Shown here piece by piece: positions 12,554-24,090 of a stretch of DNA of 64,000 nucleotides (positions are counted from its first letter, which is position 1; the number at the start of each line of letters is the position of its first letter). The DNA comes from Citrus sinensis (taxonomy: Eukaryota > Streptophyta > Magnoliopsida > Sapindales > Rutaceae). The DNA lies in assembly GCF_022201045.2 (NCBI RefSeq), contig NC_068557.1:13204501-13268500 (forward strand), read 5' to 3'. The notes under the pieces were generated by a model. That model ran no database searches and had not been told where the DNA came from. It saw nothing but the letters and a program-made list of their open reading frames with translations. The position numbers and the translations under genes were made by a program.

Positions 12554-12725
12554 CTTCAAGTGGAGTTCAGTAAAAAAAATAATAATTAAGAATTGTGTAT
12601 TTTTTTAAAAATATAAAAAAGGGTAGTCGGTGGATATTGTCCTTTTACATTTAGGGGTAAAAAAAATCATTTATACAATATTCCGTTAATTCTCTTAACA
12701 GTTTGAAGACGAAAGTTGATAGGTA

Positions 12726-13035
12726 GGGGTGGGCAAAACCCGATCGAGTTTCGGGTTGGATAAAAATCGATCCGAACTCCACCCGAACTTATAACCCGAT
12801 TCGATCCGAATCCGATCCGATCCAATCCGAATTAAATTCGAATCGGATCAGGTTAAAAAGTCGGGTGGAGTTTGGATCGGATCGGATCGGATTTGGGTTA
12901 ATTCGGGTTCAAATTAAATTTGGGTTATTCGGATCAATTCGGGTCAATTCGAGTCGGGTGTAATCGGATCGGATTCGGGTTAATTTGGGTTCGGATTAAA
13001 TTTGGGTTATTCGGATCAATTTGGGTCAATTCGGG
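12726..13035. repeat. hAT-style subterminal repeat array (one end visible)
   Basis: The array begins TAGGGGTGGGCAAAACCCG, a plausible hAT terminus. About 300 bp of dense GATCCGA / TCGGGTT words follow, including a near-duplicate pair of about 80-bp segments around GGTTCAAATTAAATTTGGGTTATTCGG (about 12905 and 12990). The transposase gene at 14462-16782 points toward this end, so this could be the 3' end of the autonomous element. I could not find a matching right terminus or an 8-bp duplication. Confidence 0.45.
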
Positions 13036-14461
13036 TTATAGCTAATTTGGCAATTGGGGAGGTGAAATTAGGAAATTAATTTATTATAATTTTATTGTAT
13101 TTTTTCCTGAGGGGTTTTGGTGCTGGAAAGATTGTAAAAGTCACATGAAATTATCTTTTCTATTTTGTGTTGTTGATTATGAGGCTCATAATGAATCTTG
13201 CACCAAGCATGCTTACAAAAATTTTGTTCATATTAAAATAAATTAGGTTTGTGTTCATTCTGGCAATAACAACATGAACGTGCATGTCCGTTATAAAACA
13301 AGCATTTGTGCACTTGCAGAATTTGTCAATACAAAGAAATGCTCACATTCTGGCAATAACGGAATTTGTGTACTTGCACACTATTAAAACCAACCCATTC
13401 CCAACTTGTTAATACAAAGAAAAATCTTCAATAGAGTATGTCATCAATGCTTTATGCAACTCACACCTCTGCCACGGCTCAAATGAAAAAAGTTGAACTA
13501 TCATGTGCATCCTATAACCAAAACTTTACACAGTGAAATCAGAAAAAATAATATATGCATGGTATCCAAAATTCCAAATAATCTAAGCTGGATTCTAGTC
13601 TTCGTTTTTTCTCAGAATTTTTCAATTGGTTTCTTTTCCACTCTTGTCACCTTGCTAACTAAGACATTTCTCTCCCACCTTCCTTGTCCTCCCTCATTCA
13701 TCCATCCATTCATTTCAACCAACAAAAAAAGAAAACTACTATAGAATTAAATTCAAATGATTCAAAATTAAAAATTAACACAAAGCATAAAATTAAAATT
13801 AACACAAAGTTTAAATTTAATAGTCTCCATCCAAAGCGCAGTGTCCAATTCTAAAATCTAAACATTAATCTCTAGAACACAAAATTAAACATAATTAAAT
13901 AGTTTCCATTTTTCAAAACACAAATGACAAAGTTCCAAAATCCAAAACACAACAAAGTTTAAATGTAAATCTAGATCAACTTCCTCCACGGCTCCACCGT
14001 TCCTCGCAAGCACTTTGACAACTTTTAACTTCAATTTCTTCTACTCCAAGTTGAAGAATTGAAGCATATATCCCCTAGAGAAAAATTGAAAAAATAATAT
14101 ATGATAACCGTTTAATTACTTTCTTTAAGCCGCATTACAAATAAAGGGACATTAAACACAAACACACATGCCCAATTCATGTGTGTACTTGATTAAATAT
14201 AAGAAAAAAAATTAAGTCAATCGTGGCTTATTTCATGGCATTCATCACCAAGTAAATTTAATAATAATCCTAATTCCTAAGCAATACCATTCTAGCAATT
14301 TCAAATGTGTCTAAAATAAATAAAACAATTATAATATTACAATGTGACTTAAAACTTAAAATTTAAAACTATAACAACTATTGTCTATTATTATAGTGTA
14401 AATTACAACCTAAACATATAATATGAAATTATAAATAATAATATCTATTAAGAATTACCTT
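13036..14461. other. Noncoding AT-rich stretch
   Basis: No supported gene. The sequence is AT-rich, with a short imperfect repeat of AAAATTAACACAAAG near 13770-13810. It may be the 3' flank or internal sequence of the hAT element whose transposase lies next to it. Confidence 0.4.
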
Positions 14462-16782
14462 TCAAATATCCATAACACCCATATCAGCGCTCACTGTTTC
14501 CACCGTTGAAGCTTGTGATCTTACAAACTCTTTAAAATGTAAAAAAAAAATGAAATTAGTAAGTAACTTAAGTACATGTAGATGCTATTTATAAAGTTAT
14601 AATACATCTTAACTTTATAAAGTATGAGAAAAATATTACCTTCTTGTAGCTCCATATGGAATATCTGCTCTTTAATATCTTCCTGAAGGTTGTAGACAAG
14701 ATTAGCAAAAAATTTAGCTTGGAACCAATTTTTGGTACATATCAATGCCTCAATCATACAAGGGGTCAAAGAACTTCGATATTCGTCAATGACGTGACGC
14801 CCTGTGCTAAAGGCAGATTCAAATGCCACTGTGGAAACAAGAACAACGAGGATATCCCTTGCAATTTTCTCTAATATTGGATACTTCGATCCATTAACCT
14901 TCCACCAAAGCAAAACATTGAGCTTAAGATTGCTCGGATCTTCAACTGGGTCACTCAAATATCGTTCCACCTCAGATATTACTCTCTTGCCCTCATTATG
15001 AACAAACACTTTCTGAGCATACCCAAAGAAAGGGCGAGAAACTCGGAAAATGTCATCACCATCACCACTAGGACCCTCCGGCAAACCAACCTCAGTTGTA
15101 AAATAAGGAGAATAACTTGTACCACCATAGCTGCCGCTAGGAACACTCTCACTACACATCGATGGTGTGGAACTAGAGCACATTGCACTATATGCATCAT
15201 AAAGCTCATTCAACAAATCTTTCACTGCTTTGGTCATTTCTTCAACTTTCCAACCATCATTGGCAAAAATGATCTCAAAAATTTGTTTGGCAGAGTCCAT
15301 TTTAGCTCGTGGATCAAAAATAGAGGCAACAATCAACATTTTATTTATCTTCCCTGAAGACTCCCAATATTTATCAAAATTTTCCCTCATATGATAAGCC
15401 ATAGCCACCACCCAAGGATCTTTACTTGCCTCTAATGCAGTCAATGAGCTCTCAATTAAGCCAATGGTATCATAACAAAGATTAGATGTCACACTCAAAG
15501 AGGTAGAAAATAACAACGTGGCATCATAAAATACCTTAAAAAACTTCACAATTCGTCCTGCACTTTCCCAATCCTCAGGTCCAGGCGGGCCCACCCTCTT
15601 AGCTCCATTTTCTTTCTCGAGAAAGTATGCCTCATACGGTTTATCCACCTCTGCCATTCTATCAAATGCTACTTGAAACTTCAACGCAGTCATCAACATT
15701 AAATAGGTGGAATTCCACCTAGTAGGACAATCCAAAACAACCATTTCATTTGGACATTTCACCTGTTGAGCACACTGTTTAAATGCCTGTAGCCTCGTAG
15801 TGGAGGATCTCACATACTTCACAGCATTCCGAATGGCAGCAACACTAGCATGCAATTTATTAAACCCCGAAACAACAATCAAGTTTAAAATATGTGCACA
15901 ACAACGCACATGCATATACTGACCCGCCAATACAATTGCATCATCATTCCTCCAAGCAAGTAATTGCATAGTCACATAATTAACAGCAACATCATTTGTA
16001 CTGGCATTATCAACAGTTATTTCAAACAACCTCTTTATCCCCCAATCTTGTAAACAAGCTACAATCCTTTTACTGATCGTTTTCCCTCTATGATCTTCAA
16101 TCACACTGAAACTAATAATCCTTCTGTTCAAACACCAGTCACTATCAATAAAATGAGCTGTGATCACCATGTAACTCATGTTTTGAACAGAAGTCCATAA
16201 ATCAGTGGTTAGAGACACTCGTTGTTTGTTGTTGCAAATCAAACTCTTCAACATTGTCTTTTCTTCCAAAAATAAATCCATAACATCCCTACCAATAGTT
16301 CTCCGAGATGGCATAACAAACTGCGGAATGGCTACACTATAGAAATGCCTGAACCCTTTGTTATCCACAAAACTAAGTGGCAACTCACCCATAATGATCA
16401 TTTTGGTGACCGCCCTTCTACAAGCGTCTTCACTCCACCCTTTAGCCAAAACCATATTACCTGCATTTCCTTCCCCATCCTCAGTTGTCAAGTTTTGTCG
16501 ACTTCCCTCTTGTTGTTCCCGGAATGTCTTGTATGCAAGGCAAGCCAGTATATGATTTCTCATATTTGTAATCCCATCACGCCTTGAATGACATTGATAT
16601 TGTCTACCACAATAGTTGCACTTGCATTTGTTTGGATTGTCCTCAAGTAAAGTAAAATGATTCCACGTCGCAGATCTTTTCTTCATCGCTGGTCTTTTCC
16701 GCTTTGTCTTGTGAGTTCCTTCCATTTGAACACTTTGATTGTCATAATCACTTATTGAATTCGATCTTGAGTGTCCAGACAT
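14462..16782 (-). CDS. hAT transposase, BED zinc finger (RICESLEEPER-like)
   Basis: Cut-and-paste DNA transposase. Exon 1 is 16782-14640 and exon 2 is 14529-14462; the donor reads AAG|GTAATA and the acceptor TTTTAAAG|AG, giving 736 residues ending in ADMGVMDI. Without splicing, the ORF runs on into a hydrophobic, unrelated tail to 14521. Seen in order: a basic patch (KRKR, KKR; residues 27-36); a BED finger with C55-x2-C58 and H77-x3-C81; the first catalytic Asp in TTDLWTS (D194); the second in VDNAS (D258); RCCAHILNLIV (293-303); CPTRWNSTY (352-360); and a complete C-terminal hAT dimerisation region with VAFESAFSTG. No stop or frameshift interrupts it, so it is potentially functional. Domesticated hAT genes look similar, but the neighbouring hAT-type repeats favour a transposon gene. 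Confidence 0.88.
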
Positions 16783-18402
16783 CTAAACATACAAATAAAT
16801 AATTATTAATCATTAATTCATAAATTAAAACACAAAAAGACTATTAAAAAAATCTACTTAATAGTTAGTATTACAAATTGATTCAAATAATTGTTAATTT
16901 AAATTTATGAAACTTTTTGAAATTGATATTTTCAATTTTCCACCATAATGTTTATATATGATCAAGAATTCAAGATGCATATTCCATAAAAGAAAACCAA
17001 GAAATTAATGTAATTATTTAATTTATAATATCTAATTATCCATTGGCCAAAATAATATAATATTAATTACATATCCGTATCTTAAATTCTTAATTCTTAT
17101 TATGCCCACATTATATGTACTTAACCACTTAATATTTACTTATTGGTTATCATGCAATTAATTAAATTGATTAATTATTTGTTGAAGTTGAAACTTGAAA
17201 CTACTGCAATTAAATTGGTTAATTTTTGGTTGAAGTTGAAACTATTGTACAAGTACACATATCATATGACATATATAATTATAATTTATATTGTAACATA
17301 ATATTTAATTTTAATTTTTAATCTAACATTACTATTCATACAAAAAATCAATTATTAATAAGTAACAAAAAATTAATGCCGGATTATTTTCATTTTATTG
17401 ATAAAATTTAACAATATATAATTAACATACAAAGTTACAATTAACAAATAACAATTATAATTAATTATTAATGCGTATATAATTATATATTATATACCAT
17501 CTCTTAAATAGGTATAAAGGCCGGATTTGCTGATTCGGCTTCCAAGTTCCAAACTTCCAATTTCCAAAACAGACCTGGAACTGTTTAAAGTGCTAATGGT
17601 TTCGCACTTTGCAGTGCCAGAGTCTGGATGAATTTCAACGGATGGATTTAGTCATTAGTTGATTCAAACATCTTTAGGCTTCTCATGCCTGGCAACCCAA
17701 GTGTAAATCCTTTTACCCTCTCAACGTTGTGGTCAAAAGTTTTCGATAATCAATTAGTCAATGGACATTTCACATTAATTTGCGCTTGAGAAAGCGCAGT
17801 CGTTTTCTCACTGCTCTGCTACTGCTAGATAACAAGACCTATGGAATAGCCTCAAAAGGGACGAGGCGACAGCTGGATAGCCTTAGCCATTGGTTTTCTC
17901 CTTTTTTTAAATTTTTTTTTTCCCCGTCTTCGGTGTTGTGTTAGGCAATATAAAGACCATAGGTCTCCAATTTAGATATGGAAGGGCCTCAAGGTGCAAG
18001 GATCCTTCATATTTTCCCTTCTTAAATCATAACAATATTAGGGTCTATGATAAGGGCTAATGTTCCCACCCTGTAAAGCTCAAGCTCACTATGTAAAATC
18101 ATTGATCATATTCAAAGGCGTAGGTAGTTCCAATATCTTTCCGTACTGTTCTTCATCTCAAATTAATCCACATAGTTATCTCAAAGATCCCATTTAAAAA
18201 TACACCCCACCTTAACATAATTACATCCAATCTGTCCCCCTCGTTTTCCCTCCACCACTAATTATTTCCAAAAGCCTTCAAGAATTGATTCACCTTTGCA
18301 AATACAGTATTAGCTTTAGCTCACACTCTTGTGCCCTTCCAAAGCCAGCCACCCTCTTCTTCTCTTTTTCTTGTAGTTGGAAGAAATAATTATGAAAAGT
18401 CC
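16783..18402. other. Noncoding stretch upstream of the hAT gene
   Basis: AT-rich to about 17510, then of mixed composition. I see no ORF of note and no hAT right terminus matching 12726. From 17520 the sequence resembles unique intergenic DNA. Confidence 0.4.

Positions 18403-18474
<72 letters not shown>
18403..18474. repeat. (TACA)n/(AT)n microsatellite
   Basis: A few TACA units (18403-18414) lead into an uninterrupted alternating AT run of nearly 60 bases. It directly abuts the left terminus of the inverted-repeat element that follows. Confidence 0.9.
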
Positions 18475-18476
<2 letters not shown>

Positions 18477-18490
18477 ACATAAATATTATA

Positions 18491-19587
18491 TATATATAAA
18501 ATAATATTTTAATTAAGAATTCTAAACTTTATTAAAGTTTGAGAAGAGTATTGATACGAACCCCATCAAAAACTGACGCGACCCTAATTAATTTAGTTCC
18601 CAAGATTGAATCCAAACCATGAATGGAATGGAACCTCGACCCAATGCCTATTGAAAGCACGAACATTGGTATGTGAAGATGCCACAACCAACTATGGATG
18701 ATCTGATTGATAAGTCAAGAGTTTGAACGCCACAGAAATCTGATAAGTTCAAAGAGTTCGTAAAGAACCAAAGAGAATTAACTCTCTCACCAATTGCATA
18801 AAAAAAACTTCTTTCATGTTTATTGAATACGAGTACTTTATATAGGGTTGGTTACAAGAATTTTTGGAAATAAATCCTAACCCAAAATCAAATCTAAATC
18901 TAAATCTTCCTTAATAGGAAAGAATCTAAATCAAATCAGAATCTCAATCTAAGTAAATAAGAAAGAATTTAAACTAAATCAGAATCCTAATCTAAGTAAA
19001 TAGGAAAGAATCTAAATTAAATCAGGATCCTAATTGGCTTAAATGCCTTACATACATTAAATGAAAACTAAGCGATTAAAATAGAATAACTTATTTGTTT
19101 CCTTAATAGTCTCCTCAAGAAATGGGAAAGTATATGAAAAAGGAAAATAATATATTTTCCCGCCATAATGTGCAAGCCAACTCCCTATTTCATGGAAGTG
19201 ATTATTTAGAAACTTCAAGAGATCGAATCATGTATTTATGATGTGCGATCCCTTCAATGGGCCTTCATGAATTTGATTGAACTCAAGTTGCTTGAATTAA
19301 TCCATTAAATGCTTCTTTGAATTTCTTTGCTCGAGCTCTTGCAAAGGGTTCGACGGGAACTTGAATAGGATTTGAATATGTCTCATCTCATGTGCTTGTG
19401 ATAGTTTTATCCTTAATCTCATCAAGTATTAAGACATATCAAATTTTATGATTTAATTATATATATATATATATATGAAATCTTACGATTCATATGATTA
19501 AATAATAAAGTTTTATATGATTTAATACTCTTCTCAAACTTTAATAAAGTTTAAAATTCTTAATTAAAACATTATTTTTTATATATA
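18491..19587. mobile_element. Element with ~62-bp terminal inverted repeats
   Basis: Bases 18491-18552 and 19524-19587 are inverted copies with few differences. The shared core is TTTTAATTAAGAATT followed by AAACTTTATTAAAGTTTGAG. The 970-bp interior has no transposase ORF, so this is a non-autonomous inverted-repeat element. TA/AT-rich flanks on both sides hide any target duplication, so the superfamily (Mutator-like is one possibility) is open. The core itself contains a short palindrome, ACTTTATTAAAGT. Confidence 0.65.
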
Positions 19588-19816
19588 AATAAGATATATA
19601 TATATATAGCTACACCTAGGTCACAATCACATTTTACTTTCTTCGCATTCCACCTCCAACTCCAAGTTCTAGCAAAATCCAAATGTACATTTCATAGCTG
19701 TTGGAATTTGAAAAAAAAAAAAAGGAAAAGAAAAGAAAAGAAAATTCAAACTCACACAAAATGCATTTCACGACATAACCTTGATTACAGTTAGAAGAAT
19801 TCCAATTTTTATCAAT

Positions 19817-20584
19817 ATGGGTTGCTGTATTAGCTCCAACAAGAAAATCCCACACCAACCAAAACCTCCCGTAGTGGAAGAACCTGGCAGCAGCAACAGA
19901 TCTCCACCACCACCTTGTCTCGAAGAAGAAGAAGCTGTAAAAGAAGTGGTACTATCAGAAACTTCATTACCGAAACCACAACAAAACCCAAAAGAGAACA
20001 TTAATACTACCCAGATGGCCACAATTCAAGAACTCAACATCGAAGCCGAAGAAGAAGAAGGAGAAGGAGACATGTCTCGAGTACTGTCACAGGTATCAGA
20101 AATCTACAGCATCGGTGAGAGCTTCTCAACAGCAACAACAGCTACTACTACTACAACAGTGACTTTAACGGAGATCAAAGATGATAATGAAGCTATAAGC
20201 AAAGCGACCAGCAGAGATTTGAGCCACAGCTCTCCAGCTAAGGTACCAAGAAAACGTCCTAATGCCGGAGGAGCGAAATCCCCCTCTAAGAGAGCTGACT
20301 CATTGCGTGATATGTCGAGGCCGGTTCCGGGGAGGACAGTGCCACGCAATGTGGGGCCTACTGGGGTGAGGAGAGGGAGTTCTTCTTCCAGTCGGCGGTT
20401 GAGGTCACCGGCGGCTGGTGGAGTGGGTAATGCGACAACCGGAAGAGCAGGCGGAAAGTTACGGGTGGAGAAGGAAAGTCAGATTAAAAATGAGGTGAAC
20501 GACGGCGTTTTGGTGGAGAAGAGTGAGTTAAGCGAGTCTCTTAATAACCCTCATGTTTCCTTGGAATGCTTCATATTTCTGTAA
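19817..20584 (+). CDS. MGCC-type lipid-anchored plant protein of unknown function
   Basis: Single-exon gene of 255 residues. I chose the ATG at 19817 rather than the in-frame one at 19781 because it gives MGCCISSNKK: Gly2 for N-myristoylation, Cys3/Cys4 for palmitoylation, then basic residues. That is a standard dual-lipid plasma-membrane anchor. The rest is low complexity and probably disordered: a Pro-rich stretch, Glu runs near residues 42-48 and 79-86, Thr runs near 110-120, and a Ser/Arg/Pro/Gly-rich basic region from about 140 to 215. The C-terminus VSLECFIFL is hydrophobic. It resembles uncharacterised plant proteins with an MGCC start and this kind of ending. I do not know a tested function. 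No lesions are seen. Confidence 0.8.
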   Translation: MGCCISSNKKIPHQPKPPVVEEPGSSNRSPPPPCLEEEEAVKEVVLSETSLPKPQQNPKENINTTQMATIQELNIEAEEEEGEGDMSRVLSQVSEIYSIGESFSTATTATTTTTVTLTEIKDDNEAISKATSRDLSHSSPAKVPRKRPNAGGAKSPSKRADSLRDMSRPVPGRTVPRNVGPTGVRRGSSSSSRRLRSPAAGGVGNATTGRAGGKLRVEKESQIKNEVNDGVLVEKSELSESLNNPHVSLECFIFL

Positions 20585-21180
20585 AATTTTTCTTTGTTTT
20601 TGGAAATCATTTTCTTTGGTTTTAGAAGCGAATTAGTATTACTTAACTTGGTTTTGGTTTTTGGTTTGGGTAGCAAAAGAGTTGCTGCATATTTGTTTGG
20701 GTTGTGATTTTTTTGTAAATTGCAATGTAATTAATAATATTGTTTTTTTTTAAAATTTACCAATAATTATATTTTTTCGTTAGTAACAAGAATTTGGTTA
20801 TTTGTTAACAAATTTATGGTTGCAAGTTTTAAATGTTCATGGCCATTTATTAGTTAAAGCATCTCCAAGCAAATCACATAATAAGTAAGTAAATACACAA
20901 GTTGTAAATACAACTAAACTTTTCCTATTATTAATAAAAAATAAAAAATAACAAATTATAGGGACAGCAGTATCTTGAGATGGTAACTTAAATGGGGATA
21001 TGGAAGTGCATGAAGTGTTATGGTGCTTGGAAGGGACTAGCCCCGGCCCTAGGGAGCATCATGGTTGGTTTCTCTTTATTTTGTTTCTGGGATGAGAGGG
21101 CCGGCAAAGGCAGAGGCTTCATTCTATTTTCGTTGGGAGTTGGTGCTAAATGCCAAACAAAAGAGAACAGACTCTTATTT
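20585..21180. other. Noncoding 3' flank of the MGCC gene
   Basis: This holds the presumed 3' UTR (AATAAT-rich near 20730) and intergenic sequence. Short overlapping ORFs on opposite strands at 20992-21219 show no recognisable domain. Confidence 0.4.
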
Positions 21181-21268
21181 AGCACAAAAAAGAGAACCGA
21201 CTCTTTTCTTGACAATTAAAATTTAGCACAAAAAAGAGAACAGACTCTTGTCTTGACAATTAAAATTA
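21181..21268. repeat. 44-bp tandem duplication
   Basis: Two nearly identical copies of a unit starting AGCACAAAAAAGAGAAC, at 21181 and 21225, with a partial third copy just upstream (about 21160-21180). The small number of differences points to a recent slippage or duplication event. Confidence 0.85.
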
Positions 21269-22233
21269 CTTACTTTTTTCTATGGATCATGGCTTTATTA
21301 ACATTCTTAATTTGAAGTCCAAATCTTTGGTCAAAATTATAATGTTTGGCTGGGAAAATGTATTATTATCATCTAATCATACGAAAACTTTACTTTATTA
21401 TTATTTTAGACATATTTTGGGGGTAGAAAGGTAAACCTATCTAGAACAATGAATTTATATTTTTAAGAGAAATAGGATACCTTACTAGTTTGTTGCGTGC
21501 GGTGTTTTTGAAATTCGGGAGATGTGAGAAGGGAAGTGGGAAGTGGTAACAATAGTGAAAGATTTGAACCAAGAAAAATGTCTTTCGAAATGAGCTTCAT
21601 GCCTGCAAAACAGTGAAATAGAGATTATAGGTGAAGCCGGAGTACCTCGGCGTTCACACTCCGACGCTCAAATTAGCAACTCAAGCTTTTTTATGGTAAA
21701 GAGAGCTTGCCAGCCCTCTGTAAATTGAGGTTCAAGGTTAAAGAAAGCTTATTTTGTGGAGTGTGAGTGTTCATGAGTGAATGAATACATGATGGAGAAT
21801 AAAACTTGGACACTTTTAGATATGGAGTACTTCAGTTGCCACGTGGCATATCTTTTATGGCTATTGGCTATCCCTTTTCAGGCCTTTCACGACTTTTTAC
21901 GCTTTTACGATTTTTGGGACATTATGTGCATGCTTGGGAATCAAGAAAGCGTTTGCGGCGTATCTTATCCTTTAGGAACGTGGTGCGCACTGGAGAGTGG
22001 TCCAGGGTACCTCTGCAGTGGCTGTCGGGTAAGGCGGCTAAGGACCACTGTCCTTGGGACAGTGTCCTTCCCTTTTAGTAGAGGTGGCAGGCGGCTGTCA
22101 CTACTTTTTAGTACGATGTTTTGATATTTAATTCTAATAAAATTGAATATTATCCTTCAAGAGATGGAGACATTTTTCATGGTGGACTTTTTCGGGGGAT
22201 TCTCCTGAATCGGATCTATTGGGTACGTCAAGT
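21269..22233. other. Noncoding stretch
   Basis: No supported gene. The segment near 21635-21670 (GGAGTACCTCGGCG then CACTCCGACGCTCAA) has the look of a dispersed plant repeat, possibly an LTR-like sequence, but I cannot classify it. The overlapping ORFs at 21777-22124 and 21806-22078 have no recognisable domain. Confidence 0.35.
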
Positions 22234-22515
22234 TATACGGGGTACCTCTAGCTATGTGGGGTACCCCGAGTTACTCCCAAGTTATGCGAGGTACCTCAAA
22301 TTCTACGGGGTACCTCGAGTTACTCTCGAGTTATGTGGGGTACCTCGAATTCTGCGGGGTACCTCGAATTATATTGGAGTTTTGTGGGGTACCTCGAGTT
22401 ATTCTCGAGTTATGCGGCGTACCTTGAATTATACTGGAGTTATACGGGGTACCTCGAATTATGCTGGAGTTATGCAGGGTACCTCGAATTATGCCGGATA
22501 CCTCGGATTATACTG
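22234..22515. repeat. GGTACC-rich minisatellite
   Basis: About ten degenerate units built on GGGGTACCTCGAATTA followed by TACTGGAGTTATG or CTCGAGTTATG. The repeat is open in more than one frame (RGTSNYAGVM-like repeats in one, GYLELYWSY-like in another), which is what an open tandem repeat gives by chance, so I do not call a protein. Isolated GGTACC words continue to about 23465. Confidence 0.8.
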
Positions 22516-23625
22516 GAGTTATTCCGTTCATCGACACGTGGTGTTCTGCTACCTTTTATGTTTTTCTCCAAAACATCCCCCTAGTTGCTTTTGGCGAGAA
22601 GTATTGGAGGCAAAATAAACTTACATAAAAAGTAAGAGCGACACGTGGCGATATGAAGTTTAGCTCGATGGGCAGCTGAATAGAGAGTGCCTTGCCTAGC
22701 TTCTTTTCTGACTAAATCTTATATATTTGCAAGCCAGAAATCTTCTTTTTTTTTTTTCTTTTTTTTTAACCAAACTAATGGCAGCTCCTTGGGTGGCCCG
22801 GGTACCACTCTTTCTATGAGGTGTATATGGTCTCCGTACATCTTAAAATGTGAACTAGGTCACGCAAAAGCTCAAACATTATTTTCTATCTTACGTAGTA
22901 AAAGTGCATGTATGGATGTGCCAAGTTGAAAGATGGCGCCTCTAGGGGTACCCTGAGAACCCAAAAAATAAAGATGGGCTCCCTTTCCTCGGAAATGGCT
23001 ACCAATTTGGACATGTTGGAAAGGACGGAGTTGATTGATAAAAAATTTTCATCTATTTCTGGGGATGAACACCAAATATGGGTAGAGGGTATTGTTAGGG
23101 TACCCCACTATTACCTATAGTTTGTTTTTTAGCGATTGCCATGTATAGATCGTTGTGGTGAGGACTTCGATGCCTTCTTTGGCCATTTGAGAAGTGGTTC
23201 ATCAGTTACCCCAAGATCCACCTTATTTAAGGGTACATTTCCTACATATGCTCCGGGGACAAAAAGAAAATCACAAGGTTCCTTTCCTGGCAGCTTAAGG
23301 GGTACCCGGGTACACAAAAAAGAATATGGGCTCCAACCCCATGAATGGAAGCTCTCTAGAGTGAACAAGACTTTGAGGGGACACTTTGATGAAGTTTTAG
23401 AGGAGAAGGCCTATAAAGTGAAAGGCCCTGAGGAGCTTTAAGCTAAACTTGAGGACTTGGTACCTCGACAACGCATCATGACCGAGGAATGGAGTATTGA
23501 TCTGGGGCTGGTGGTGTCAAGAGTGGAGAATTGGGTAGATAAGCCGGCTATCTTGAATGCAATTGAGAATAGCAGGGATCCCCACACATCTTGGTCTGAA
23601 AGCCCATGGAGATCAACTGAGGTAC
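22516..23625 (+). other. Unclassified stretch with ORF fragments
   Basis: ORF fragments at 22908-23120, 23136-23441 and 23457-23639 lie on the same strand but in broken frames and have no domain I recognise. They could be remnants of a transposon-borne ORF. The segment ends exactly where the TE-B LTR begins. Confidence 0.3.
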
Positions 23626-24090
23626 TGATAACTCTATGAAATGAGAGTTATTACATCAATTCTAGACTTAAATCAAGATCACTTAGAGAGCAAATAAGAT
23701 GTTTTTATTACATTTTAGTTATATTTTGCATAAACATTCATTTTAGTTAAGTCTTAATAAGTTTTGTTTGAATCAAAGTAATTTGTACTCAAAACAGGTA
23801 CATAATTGTAGGTTTTCGGAAAGTCTTAATTCATGAAGGGATGTTGAGACATTAGATTAGCAAGAGGAGGAAAGAAGATGGCCACAAAAGAAGTAAAACA
23901 CAATCGAGAACAATGCAGTGTTGTAGCTGTTGTTAGAGCAACCAGTGATGTAGCAATCTGGGAGCAAATGAGGGAGAAAACTTAGATGCGGGCCAGTTGC
24001 AGAATCGCGATTTGCATGTTTCCTAATTTAACTCATGCACGCCCACAAACTTTTATTTACCCTAGTTTGTAGTATAAAAGGGGGGCGCGT

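Noticed and set aside
12726..17510. One complete autonomous hAT element with defined ends
   Set aside because: A plausible left end exists at 12726, but no matching right terminus or 8-bp duplication was found, so boundaries are not claimed.
21777..22124. Possible protein gene
   Set aside because: Two overlapping frames are open over the same stretch, composition is noncoding-like and no domain is recognised.
22121..22618. A 165-codon ORF with tandem RGTSNYAGVM repeats as a novel repeat protein
   Set aside because: It is the translation of the GGTACC minisatellite; a second frame is equally open and no start context or conservation is visible.
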